Below, one piece after another: positions 44,855 through 55,015 of a stretch of DNA of 64,000 nt. The stretch is from Thamnaconus septentrionalis (Eukaryota > Chordata > Actinopteri > Tetraodontiformes > Monacanthidae): the NCBI GenBank assembly GCA_009823395.1, contig CM020502.1, forward strand, positions 625,001 through 689,000, read 5' to 3'. The position numbers and the translations under genes were made by a program. The notes under the pieces were generated by a model that saw nothing but the letters and a program-made list of their open reading frames with translations, was not told where the DNA came from and did no database searches. Position 1 is the first letter of the stretch, and every line of letters starts with the position of its first letter.

Positions 44855-46402
44855 CAGGTGGGCTAAAAAGTATTTGGCAGCCACTGATTCTTCAAGTCTG
44901 TAATGTTCATCATAAGTACATTTCAAGAGAACCACTGAAATTAGCGGGTTGGCACTGTGTTTTTTTTAAATGTGGGTCGACTCTTTATCAATTGGCATGT
45001 GGCCCCTTTCCCACTGACCAAAACCAGTGGGGTCTGACACCTGCTGGAAAGATGCACAGCCTCCACTTTCACCGGTGCGTGTCCGCTGACGTCATCGCGC
45101 TGAGATCGCATAGATCATAGGTGTCAAACTCTGGCCCGTGGGCCAAATTTGGTCCATAGTGTAAATTTATTTGGCCCACGAGGCAATACAAATTCACCAC
45201 TAGAGATGGCCCACCAGTACTATACAGCACATGTACCGCTAATACTACAAATCCCAGAATGCTCTGTTAGTATTCCGGCACGTTATTCAGGACTGAAGGA
45301 TATTATTATGACTTAATAGGTTTATTGTTGTTATCTTATTCATAAATGTATTATCAGCCTGTGGGAAAAGAGGTTAGCCAGAGGACAATGAACAATTTTC
45401 GAGTGCTGATGAAACGTAAGCGAACACCTTTGCTTTGGTACGTGATATACGCCATGACTGGCGCGATATTATGAAGTAGCGTATCACTCAACGTCAGAAC
45501 GTGCGGAAGGTAAAAGATGTGATGTCGACGCGGGTCTCCCTTTCCCACTGCAAACTGATCGGAGCCGATTGGAGCTGATTTCAACCCGGGTCGCTTGCAG
45601 GGTTGTTTGACGCGTTTCGACGCGAGTCGGTGAGCCTTTCCCACTGTCACCAAATGCTGATACATAGTGGGTCTACATTAGGTTTTTTGGCCAGTGGAAA
45701 AGGGGCTATGGATTAAAATCCTGCAGTGCTCAAGGGGCCCCCCTGCTTCAGCCAGCACATGTCAAAGCTTGTCTAAAGTTTGCCTGAGACCATTTGGATG
45801 TTCCAGAGGAGGATTGGGAGACTGTCATGTGGTCAGATGAGACCAAAATGGAACTCTTTGGTATAAACACCACTTGCCGTGTTTGGAGGGGGAAGAACAT
45901 CATACCCACTGTGAAGCATGGGGGTGGAAAAAATTATGCTTTGGGGCTGCTTTTCTACAAAGGGGACAGGATGACTGATCCGTGTTAATGAAAGGATAAA
46001 TGGGGCCATGTATGGTGAAATTTTGGGCAAACACCTCTTTCCATCAGTGAGAGCACTGAGGATGAAACGTGGCTGGGTCTTCTAGCATGACAATGGTCCC
46101 AAACACACCACCTGGGCAATGAAGGAGTGGCTACGTGAAAAGGAATATCAAAGTTTTGGAGCTGCCAAGCCAGTCTCTGGACTTCAATCCAATAGAGAAT
46201 CTTTGGAGGGAGTTGAAAGTCCGTGTTGCATGGAAGAATGGGCCAAAAATACCAGCTACAGTGTGTGCAAACCTAGTGAAAACCTACAGCAAACATTTGA
46301 CCTCTGTCATTGCCAACCAGGGTTACATTACAAAGGATCTCATCTTTTTAAGTGGGACAAATTGCAGAATCGGTGGCTGCCATGTACTTTTTTGCCCCAC
46401 TG
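44855..46402 (+). mobile_element. Second Tc1-like transposon, invaded
   Basis: Ends CAGGTGGGCTAAAAAGTA and, reversed from the right, CAGTGGGGCAAAAAAGTA, with TA outside (44853-44854 and 46403-46404). The N-terminal half of the transposase gene is replaced by the element at 44936-45707. Confidence 0.85.
44936..45707. mobile_element. Nested element of the AAGCCCCTTTTCCACTG family
   Basis: Shares its start (CCACTGAAATTAGCGGG, GTGGGTCGACTCT) and its end (CCAGTGGAAAAGGGGCT) with the element at 33224-33547, but the terminal bases of the left end are missing. It is longer in the middle (about 45110-45530), where a GTGTCAAACTCTGGCCCG phrase marks a further insertion. It sits inside the Tc1 copy. Confidence 0.65.
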
Positions 46403-46440
46403 TACATTCTTATACAAGATTAAAAGTCCATGACTTAAAA
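45794..46440 (+). pseudogene. Tc1-like transposase, C-terminal remnant
   Basis: Reads DVPEEDWETVMWSDETKMEL (first catalytic Asp at the DET), TCRVWRGKN, TVKHGGG, then breaks in frame and gives [16 protein letters not shown] (second Asp) and, in another frame, [21 protein letters not shown] (third Glu). The catalytic acids are visible but in at least three frames. The N-terminal DNA-binding half is gone. A different subfamily from the copy at 36663. Confidence 0.85.
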
Positions 46441-46749
46441 ATCTAAACTACAAATATTTATGATGAACCATGCTTAAGATTGTAGTCGTCCTATCAGTTG
46501 GTTTACAGGTGTTTATTTTTGTATGGCGGTCTATGGGAAAAAATGCTTTCTTGGCCAGCAGGTAATTTTTTTTTTTATCTTACAATACAGCAGGTGGCCA
46601 CTAGGAAAATCGATAGAGCGGCAGAGCAGTGGGACCGTATCCGGTTCTTATAAAGACATCCATGATTCTGATACGTGTCGCTCGGATTTAACCAAGTTTT
46701 TTTTATTTTATTTTTTTTTCAGTTCACCATCCATTAGCATATAAATTAC
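46403..46749. other. Spacer before the large LINE
   Basis: AT-rich with long T runs (about 46567-46577 and 46697-46720). Nothing recognised; the true 3' end of the LINE to the right may lie here. Confidence 0.4.
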
Positions 46750-46919
46750 AGGAAAAAAAAATAATACAAAACTATTAATACAACAATAATATAAGAATGC
46801 AACTGAAAGGAACCAAAAAGGTGCAGGCAGAAGCCATACCTTATATGTTGCCTACACCCATTTATAATTCTTATAGCCTTGTTTTGGAGTTTAATTATTG
46901 GATCAATACTTGTTATATA

Positions 46920-47580
46920 CAGTGCATCCTGAGGGTATTGACAGCACTTCACTTTTTCTCTTTTTCGCAATTTCCTCAATTTCTTATTATCAGGGTCACG
47001 GGGGTCTGCTGGAGCCTATCACAGCTGTCATAGGGTGAAGGCAGGGTGACACCATGGACAAGTCGCCAGTTCATCACAGGGCCACATAGAAACAAACAAC
47101 CATTCACACTTACATGCACACCTACGGACAATTTAGAATGTTCAATTGACTCCACACAGAAAGGTCCCAGGCCCGGAATCGAACCCACAACCTTCTTGCT
47201 GTGAGGCGGCAGCGCTAACCACTGCGCCACGTGGGGACAGGGACTGTGAAAAAAGTTTTTTTGAAATTGCAAATTTATTAAAAAATAAAAAACCTGAGAA
47301 ATCACTTGTACATAAGTATTGCTCAATACTTTGTTGACGCACCTACTGCTATGCAGCAATTACAGCCTCAAGTTGTTTTGAATATGATGCCACAAGCTTG
47401 GCACACCTATATTTGGGCAGTTTCACCCACTCCTCTTTGCAGTACCTCTCAAGCTCCATCAGGTTGGATGGGAAGCGTTGGTGCACAGTCATTTTCAAAT
47501 TTAATCCATTTTGGAATAAGGCTGTAACATAAACAATTATGGAAAAAGTGAAGCGCTGTGAATGCTTTCCGGATGCACAG
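46920..47580. mobile_element. Non-autonomous Tc1/mariner element inside the LINE
   Basis: Ends CAGTGCATCCTGAGGGTATT and, reversed from the right, CTGTGCATCCGGAAAGCATT with TA outside on both sides (46918-46919 and 47581-47582). Inverted repeats continue for about 40 bases (CACTTCACTTTTTC). It lies within the LINE reverse transcriptase C-terminal coding region. It carries a rearranged SINE piece and no transposase frame. Confidence 0.8.
46991..47236 (-). mobile_element. SINE copy 4, internally deleted, inside the Tc1-type element
   Basis: Same family as 35481-35854 and same orientation, from the CAGGGTCACGGGGGTCTGCTGG block to GCTAACCACTGCGCCAC, but about 100 bases in the middle are missing (after AATTTAGAATGTTCAATTGA it jumps to CTCCACACAGAAAGG). 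No clear flanking repeat. Confidence 0.75.
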
Positions 47581-48497
47581 TAGGTATTTCCCCACACCTC
47601 CACACAGCAAGTAATGTATGGCAGAATTAATGAACAACAGAGTATGTACAAGGATTTTGATTTAATAGTTCTTTGGTCTTGTATAGGATTGCAATAGTTT
47701 TGGCAATTTTAGATTTGGTATTATTTATATGTTTTCCAATTGAGTTTCTCATCAGTTGTCACACGCAAGCATCTTATTTCACACACACTATCAATTCTAA
47801 GGTTAACTACACAATCAATTTTAGAATTCCCAAATATTATAAATGTTGTTTTACTTACATTTAATGATAATTTATTAATTGCAAACCACTTTTTTTTAAG
47901 AACTTTTAACTAAATTTCCTTTGCATTCAGAAGCTGTTTCAAATGTTGTCCAGAGCAATATATACTTGTATCGTCAGCAAACAAGACAAGTTTTAGCAGT
48001 TTTGACACCTCACAGATATCATTGACGTACAAAACAAATAATAAAGGACCCAACACAGAGCCTTGTGGCACACCATATGTGACCATTATTAAATTATAAT
48101 TTACATTAGTTAAACTTACAAACTAGAATCTTTCCTCCATATAGCTTTGAATCCAACTATGAGCTGTTCCTCTAATTCCATATCTCTCTAATTTCATCGT
48201 AAGGATACTATGATCAATTGTATCGAACACTTTCATTAAATCAATAAATACACCTACAATAAATTGTTTATTGTCAACAGCATTTGCAATTTCTTCTACC
48301 AATTTTGTCAAAGCCATTGAGGTGGACCTGTTAGTTCTGAAACCAAACTGTTGATCATTCAATATATTCTGCTTACTTAAAAATGTATCAAGCCTTTGTG
48401 TAAACAATTTTTCCAAGATCTATGAAAACTGTGAAAGCAGAGAGATTGGTCTGTAGTTAGAAAGTTGATTATTTTTTTAGGGAAGATACCTGTTTGA
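47581..48497 (-). other. LINE segment between insertions
   Basis: The reverse transcriptase palm, read on the minus strand; see the ORF2 entry. Its left edge continues across the Tc1-type element. Confidence 0.6.
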
Positions 48498-48875
48498 GGG
48501 CGACACGGTGGCGCAGTGGTTAGCGCTGCTGCCTCACAGCAAGAAGGTCGTGGGTTCGATTCCGGGGCCCGGGCCTGGGACCTTTCTGTGTGGAGTTTGC
48601 ATGTTCTCCCTGTGTCTGCGTGGGTTCTCTCCGGGTACTCCGGCTTCCTCCCACACTCCAAAAACATGCATGCGAAGTCAATTGAATATTCTAAATTGTC
48701 CGTAGGTGTGCATGTGAGTGTGAATGGTTGTTTGTTTCTATGTGGCCCTGCGATGAACTGGCGACTTGTCCCGGGTGTACCCTGCCTTCGCCCTAAGACA
48801 GCTGGGATAGGCTCCAGCAGACCCCCGTGACCCTGAATTGGACTAAGGTATAGAAGATGGATGGATGGATGGATG
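48498..48875 (+). mobile_element. tRNA-derived SINE copy 5, full length, inside the LINE
   Basis: Opposite orientation to the host LINE. Head: GGCGCAGTGGTTAGCGCTG (A box) and GGTTCGATTCC (B box), as in a tRNA promoter. It ends in a GATGGATGGATGGATG tail. GATACCTGTTTGA flanks both sides exactly (48485-48497 and 48876-48888), a 13-bp target duplication within the LINE sequence. Confidence 0.93.
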
Positions 48876-49003
48876 GATACCTGTTTGAAAGGATTGGTTA
48901 CAGATGTGAGTCAATGGTGAAACGATGTGGTAAATTATATTTTTCACAAAAGACATGTCAAATCCCATCCAATCGGTGGACCTTTAGTTCATAAATGTAT
49001 TAA

Positions 49004-49964
49004 CCCTTTAGGCGCCATGGTCGCAAAATTGCGACAAGCGTCATTGCTGAATTAAACAGGCCATAGCGGCAAATATGGTACAAAAAGTAGTTACCACTTT
49101 ACACCAGGAGATGGCAGACACCTGTGGCTTCAATCTAAGCAGCATTTGTGGGGGTGTTTATATTCAGATTTTGGAGTATAAAGAGAGAGAAAACCCGCCT
49201 CAGTCGAGGAGACGAGGAAGTGGTGGTAGTGGGAGCAGAGAGAGAAAGACAGCGAATTCTACCGAGAATACATTGCCGAGAGGTTTGTTCGTTGACGAAG
49301 TACTTCGTCAAGTAATGTCGGACTCAGACAACGAAGAGGAATATTCGCACTCTGACAATGATGTTCAGTCATCCCGTTAGAGCGAAGTCTGCCGGTGCGT
49401 CTTTAGTTACGCAGCGGCAGCGAGTCCATGCGCCACGACAGTCATCAAGCAGCACATGCTTCGCCTCAGCGTGGCCGGGGTATAGTGGGAGTAATCGGCG
49501 AATGAGGATGAGGCGACGTGGTGGGGGGAGCAGGAGTGCTCAAAACACCGCTAATGGTGACGGAGGGCGCAGTGAGTTATAGTTATAGTGATCAAGGTGG
49601 TAGAAGCTGTGGGAGGAAACGCCCAGCCAGTGCCGGTGGAGGCAGCAGGGATGTTTGTGGTCACCCTGTAAATTGCAGTGATGATGGCTGGGTCTGTTTG
49701 AGATATGTGGAAAATTATCAAAAGTGGATCAAACATTTTGATGAGCCTGTGGGGTATTGTGGAGACTGACATACAGATACCTGACATCTGACATAATACA
49801 AAAACAAACAAACAACCAAAACAAATGTACTCCTTTCACAAAGTTTGGGTCATACTGAAGATTTTTCTCAATTACAGTATGGCTTTAGCTCAAACAAATA
49901 GCATTTGAAATCTTGATATCAAAATTGAGTATTTTCTTGAAAAAAAATTCTGGCGCTTAAAGGG
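49004..49964 (+). mobile_element. piggyBac-like element with TTAA target, inside the LINE
   Basis: Ends CCCTTTAGGCGCCA and, reversed from the right, CCCTTTAAGCGCCA: 13 of 14 bases match. TTAA lies on both sides (49000-49003 and 49965-49968), the invariant piggyBac target. LINE sequence continues at both edges. 961 bp, so it is not autonomous. Confidence 0.9.
49075..49770 (+). pseudogene. piggyBac transposase N-terminal remnant
   Basis: Within the element a frame of 101 codons ends in VLRQVMSDSDNEEEYSHSDN, an acidic stretch like the N terminus of piggyBac transposases. It stops at 49380. Later frames (49518-49769) include GSRDVCGHPVNCSDDGWVCL. No DDD catalytic core is seen, so most of the gene is deleted. 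This call rests on the element ends more than on the protein. Confidence 0.45.
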
Positions 49965-51470
49965 TTAACAATATCAATTATATCATTTTCAGTTACACCA
50001 CTTTTGAAAATAGTTGAAGTGTTTTCTCTTATAAGTGTTTCATCCAAGCCATCCGTATCTCTCTGTTTCACAATGTCATTAGCTTCAGTAAGTTTTGGCC
50101 AACATTTGTAAAGAATTCATTAAATTCATCAGCCATTTCTCTGTTTTGATCAATAATTGTTTCCCACTTTAATTTTTTTTTGTTGGGGTATTTTACCTTT
50201 TGAGCGCTTTTTAAATTGTATTATTAATTACCCTCCAAGTTCCTTGCACATTACTCCTGTGCTGCTCCAATAGTTTATGATAGTAATCCTTCTTATTTTC
50301 TCAAATTATTTTTATTTTTATTTTTTTTTTAATATATATGTCTCATATCTTATTTCTGCTTCATTAGTTATATGTTTTAAAAGCATTTTTAATTCCATTG
50401 GTAAGCCAAAGCTTTTCTGCTATTTTCCTACATACCATTTTTACGGGGCAATGTTTGTCATATAATTCAAGTAGAGTGGCTACAAAGGCGTCATAGGATT
50501 TATTTGGATCCACATTGGCATAGACCTCATTCCAAGTTTGGAGTCCAAGGTCCGCCTTTAGAGCAGCAATTGCTTCTGTTGTTATATTATCAAATGACTT
50601 ACGGTGTAACAATTAGAGACACATTTATCCTTAATAAAAATATGAAATAGGAAATACAGGAAGGTAATCGGTTATATCATTTATCAACACCCCATAAGTT
50701 ATTTCAGTTTCAAGTGCATTAGTGAATATAATTTCTATATTTATGCAAACTTCTGCTGTTGAATAGAACAATAGAAAGAGACTCTTCTATTTTAACATTA
50801 GAACAGAATTGTTATTCTGTATAATATTCACAATTGACATTGATGTTGTTACAAAAATTGTTTTCAGGGTCAAAATCACTGTCAAATTATAATGCATTTT
50901 GTATTGATTAAAGTCAAAAGTTTTGAAATTTAGATTTTTGAACTTGTGATATAGATAAAGCACATCGCCCGCAACAATATCCAAGGTCGGAGCGAGTCCC
51001 AGACACTCCTCTTCATCACTGTTGTCTTTCTGTGTTAAAGAACAGTCCATATCAAAAACATTTACAATTTAATGGTTCCTTAGTCCTTGCATTCCTCTGT
51101 GCAACCCAATGTGTTCACGAATCCGGCACGCACCCACAAACACTCGTGGTTCATCAGTCTTAAGTCCAAAAGAAAATAATAAGTAATCCTGACAGTTCAC
51201 AAAGGAAAGCCAAAATGCGCAATAAGGTCACTGCCATGACATTGTGGACACGCTGTTGATGTCTTTAAGAAGCGTCTCAGTATCAAGATCTGACAAAAAT
51301 AAAGTAAAAGATCGAAAAGACATAAAACACAAACAAACAAAGGGAAGAAGAAAGAGATGATGATCAGGGCAGGTCTGTGCTGGGGCTCAGTCCCGAATAA
51401 ACGGTGTCTTTTCCTTCTCTCCATGTGTGTTGTGATGTTGTCTGTGAGCTTATTGGAAGTTTTCAGATCT

Positions 51471-53642
51471 TTACCTGAATGCATCTAGGGCTTTGAGTTC
51501 TCTCACCACAATAACCTCAGCAGCTTTAGTGGCAGTTGCATTTGTCTTTACAAACACCTTACAGTTTCTAGTCCTAGTTGATTGTATCTTGTTGTTTTTC
51601 CTCAATAGCCGTGCTTGCCTGGCAATGTTAACATTCTTAGTTGTTAGGTGTTTGTTAAGATACACATTAGTGTTTTTCAATTTTTTTCCCTGCATCATTA
51701 GTTCAGCTTTGTAATTACTATTTACAAAGCGAAGTATTATAGCAGGTGGATCACTGCTGTCTTCTTCTTCTTCTTCTTTCGTGGTAGAGTGTGGCAAGCC
51801 ATGATGTTGCCCAAGTTAACATTTATGTTTTTACTTTTGAAATAGCCTCTTACTTGCAAATCAAGCGTTTTCTTTTCTTCTGTTGTGGCATCCTCGCCTT
51901 CATTCCAGGCCTCGGCTATAGCTCTGGCATATGTTCTGGGTTTTGTTTTCAACCAACTTATTATGACATCCCCCATTCTTGAATACTGCTCCAGATCGTC
52001 AATTCTTCTTTCCAGATTGTCAATCTTCTCATCTTTTTCTTGGATAATCTGCACTGTAAAAACTGTTACATTGATATAACTCAATAAAATTAGTGCAACA
52101 TTTTCCAACCATTTTTTGGTAGTGCAGTGAACTAATTGGAAATTTAATTTGTATAACTTAATAATATTAGTTTCACTGTATGATTTAATATTGATTTGAT
52201 TCAAAGACAAATAGTGAAGAAATTGAGTTCAACCATGTTAAAAAATTTAATATGTTTAACTTAATTAAAATAAGTAACACTGCTTTGAATTTATTTGGTT
52301 TACTATTTATTTTAATCATTTCCAGTATTTTATTTTTCAACTTAAAATTCTAATAATGCCTTTAATGATTTAACATGACCATAAATGTGAAAAATGAAAT
52401 AAGAAATGTACCTGTTTCCAGCCTTTATTTGTTGCAAAACCATATTTCACACAAGTGAAAGAGTGAAACATTTCAAAATAACTGTGTATGACAAACAAAA
52501 TGCAACAACGTTGATCGTAACAGCTATTCAAAATGCTCAGGCAAATGTAAAACAATCATGGCAGTACAAAACAACGCTCAAGAAATGTTGACAGACAAGA
52601 AGCTTGTTTTTGAGACTGGTGCTTGGTTTTGGGCGCAGCTTTCAAGTCCAACAAAAAGTCTTTGAAATACCTCAAACAACTTGGCAAGATTGGAGGGATA
52701 TTGGTGGTTCAGGGCATATGTGAGCCCAAGAAGAAGGCTGCATGCTTTGGCCAAATTGCCATTACCAGTAAGCACAGGGACTCCCTCAATGACGATACCT
52801 GCCGCATCTGGCTCATTGCGGACATATGTCTTAATGCTGTCTTTTTTCCAGGTCTTCCCTTTATGACATAGAAACACAATAATTAGGACAAAATGCCTAA
52901 TTTAAATTAAGAGGAAAAATACAAAAAAATAGAGCAGGTTGCATTTAATTTCTAAAAGGGAAGGTGGGAGGGTTGCATTGCACACTCTACTCATCTACTC
53001 GTGGCCCCGGTCCTAATAACGTAATGGCGTAGAATTAGCGCACGAAATGTTGAAACAAGTGTCTAGAATCCTCGGTCTGGAGGCGCAAGTGATTATTGTC
53101 AATGCGATTCTTAATGCTGTCTCTGTCTGCTTGATCAATGAAGGCGTACCCTCTTCTTGTTGGATTTAGACGGGCTGTTTTATGGGCTGTTTTGTAAAAA
53201 CAAATATATTGTGAAGTCCACCAAAGTCATTTTTTTGAATGAAAATATTGAGTTTCAAAAACACCAACACTTTTTATTTATAGGCAACTTATAAACAACC
53301 CAAAATAAAATGAACTCAATGTATTGCAATGGATTTCATTTTCAAAAATAGGTTTTATGAACAGTACCACTGAAACAGTTTTTACAGTGTGTTTCAGTTT
53401 TTTGACCTCATTCATGAAATCCATGAGTATACATTGTTTTGAGACTCTGCTCAGCTCCTCTGACAAGAAGACTTTTGCGAATCTCCTCCATAGCATTGTG
53501 ATCTGGCAATTTTTTTTTTGTCTTTGTCAGCCATTTTTTTCTTGATTATGTTCTGTATTTCTTTGATGGTGTATTTTTCAGTCTCGCCTTTCTTTTTAAG
53601 TTTCTTTAAGGTTTCCTTCAAGTTTTGTTTGGTGAGAACCAA
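51471..53642 (-). pseudogene. LINE ORF1 (coiled coil, RNA-binding type), interrupted
   Basis: Minus strand. The N terminus is Lys-rich, MVLTKQNLKETLKKLKKKGE (53642), then MADKDKKKIARSQ, a frame change in an A run near 53510, and MDFMNEVKKLKH. The CACTA-like element cuts here. Beyond it, the coiled coil goes on with IIQEKDEKIDNLERRIDDLE, then QYSRMGDVIISWLKTKPRTY, DATTEEKKTLDLQVRGYF, MACHTLPRKKK, and, after a frame change, AIILRFVNSNYKAELMMQGK and LRKNNKIQSTRTRNCKVFV. This layout, coiled coil plus an RRM-like part, is that of the ORF1 RNA-binding protein of several CR1/Jockey-type LINEs. Confidence 0.75.
52052..53389 (-). mobile_element. CACTA/EnSpm-like element inside LINE ORF1
   Basis: 1,338 bp with perfect 16-bp inverted ends CACTGTAAAAACTGTT and TG on both sides (52050-52051 and 53390-53391) as a 2-bp target duplication. 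The minus strand carries a frame at 52578-52877 that includes GIVIEGVPVLTGNGNLAKA, CSLLLGLTYALNHQYPSNLA and KLFEVFQRLFVGLES. I associate this fragment, from memory, with fish elements ending in CACTG. No transposase is visible. Confidence 0.8.
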
Positions 53643-54142
53643 TCCATTCAGAACTCAAATTGCTGTTGAAGACCCCCCTCACCCCCCCCACCACCACCAC
53701 CCACACCATCACCCGACAGCCGCACTTGACCGGCTGTCAGGGACGCCTCCGACTTGTCATCCATCAATGACTGACCGCCACCACCTCCGCCACGTCGTCC
53801 TGTGGGCAGTGCCGGTCGTCCGCAGCGGCCTTCGAACTGACACGCCGAACATCTGACTGACAGTGATACGTTTCCAACGGAAAAGCTGACAGAGATGCTC
53901 TGCGGTAGCCTCAATTTGAACCCCGACAGTCGCGGCTCTTCGTCTTCGCTCCTCGGTGAGGATGTTTGCAGTCCTGGATGCGGGCCAGCGGCACTGGTTT
54001 TTCTTCTGGTGATGTTTTGAGTGTGCAAAGAAAAGAAGGGAGTGATATCCAGTTAAAAAAAAGAAAAGGACTGTGAAGAGGCAGTAGTCATTTTTTTTGT
54101 AGGTATTTTCCAAATACAGGAAGGACCACAGCAAGCTGGATG

Positions 54143-55015
54143 ATAGGGGTGGGCATATCGATCCTGTGGCATCAATCTATTGATACTCACGCTACTCACT
54201 TGGCATCGATTTCCTTGAACAAATATCGATTTGAACTAACAAATAAGAGTTGGAGGTGCACGCATAATTTTCAACTGTTTTAAGTAGCTTACTTAAATTG
54301 GTCAGCGCAGAGACCCCCCCTTGTACCTGACGGCGGACTGAACTGGCCCGTGTCACGTGACAAGGAAACTTGAGGCGTGACCGTCAAACACGCGGTCTCA
54401 GAGACGCGTCAGGTATGGCAGAGAGGAAGCGAAGCGCGACGTGGTGTTATTTTTTCACCCATTGATAGAGTTATTGCAAGGTGTCTACTGTGTGAAAAAA
54501 AAAAAAAAAGTTGCACACAGGGGCAACACAAGAAATTTATCCAAACATCTGGAGACCGCACATCCCGAGAGCCACAGTGAGCTTGAAAAAAGACAAGCTG
54601 CAGAGAAAGTCCAGTCTCCTGCACCACCTGTTGTCGGTGAAGGGGTTCAGGAGGTGTTACTTGAGAGTGCGTGTTGGGTTGTCAATGTGATCGTGCAATA
54701 AACAAGACGTTTATTTCCTCCGTCCACAAAAGTAGCTTGCAGCCTTTTTGTTTCTAGGTCCTAGACTAAAATATATATATATATATATTTTTGGTTTGTG
54801 TAAATGTGCATGATTTTGTTTAGATTTAATTTATTTAATTCATATGTATGTTGTTTATTTTACTTTTTTTGTATTGCACATAATATGCACATAATAAATG
54901 TGTTATAAATGGCCAGTATTTGTCATATGATTTGCTTCAAGTATAATAATAATATTTTGACTGAAAAATAATGCCAGTAAGAGTGGATTAGTATCAGTAT
55001 TGGTATTGCCCATCC
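54143..55015 (+). mobile_element. hAT element remnant with BED zinc finger
   Basis: Begins TAGGGGTGGGCATATCGAT and ends TATTGCCCATCCA, imperfect inverted ends of a hAT type. Inside, at about 54416-54600 and over two frames, it starts at MAERKRSATW and has RVIARCLLCEKKKK and AHRGNTRNLSKHLETAHPES, which is a BED zinc finger (C-x2-C ... H-x-H type, here with extra lysines from an A-run). BED fingers are the DNA-binding part of hAT transposases. The catalytic part and dimerisation domain are missing. Clean 8-bp duplication is not seen. Confidence 0.75.

Larger units (their letters stand above)
46750..51060 (-). pseudogene. LINE ORF2 (endonuclease remnant and reverse transcriptase), interrupted
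   Basis: Minus strand. It starts at MDCSLTQKDNSDEEE (51050). Only a scrap of endonuclease is left (TYGVLINDITDYLPVF near 50680), as there is no room for the domain. Then the linker LLELYDKHCPVKMVCRKIAE (about 50450), RT motifs NDQQFGFRTNRSTSMAL, GVFIDLMKVFDTIDH, VPQGSVLGPLLFVLYVNDI (about 48030-48075), LVLFADDTSIYC (catalytic DD intact, about 47980), ILPYITCCVEVWGNTY, and, past the Tc1-type insertion, IDPIIKLQNKAIRIINGC. Frameshifts and stops are many. Confidence 0.8.
46750..53650 (-). mobile_element. LINE on the minus strand with four nested insertions
   Basis: The same LINE can be followed from its ORF1 start (about 53642) to its RT C terminus (about 46790) across a CACTA-like element (52052-53389), a piggyBac element (49004-49964), a SINE (48498-48875) and a Tc1-type element (46920-47580, itself carrying a SINE piece). 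A GC-rich 5' leader may extend to about 54028. Without the insertions about 3.5 to 4 kb of LINE remain, and most of the endonuclease is deleted. It must be older than all four insertions. Confidence 0.8.

Noticed and set aside
48498..48830. tRNA gene suggested by A- and B-box motifs, and frames of up to 104 codons
   Set aside because: The tRNA-like head belongs to the SINE, which has a body, a GGAT tail and target duplications. The frames recur in every copy and are not genes.
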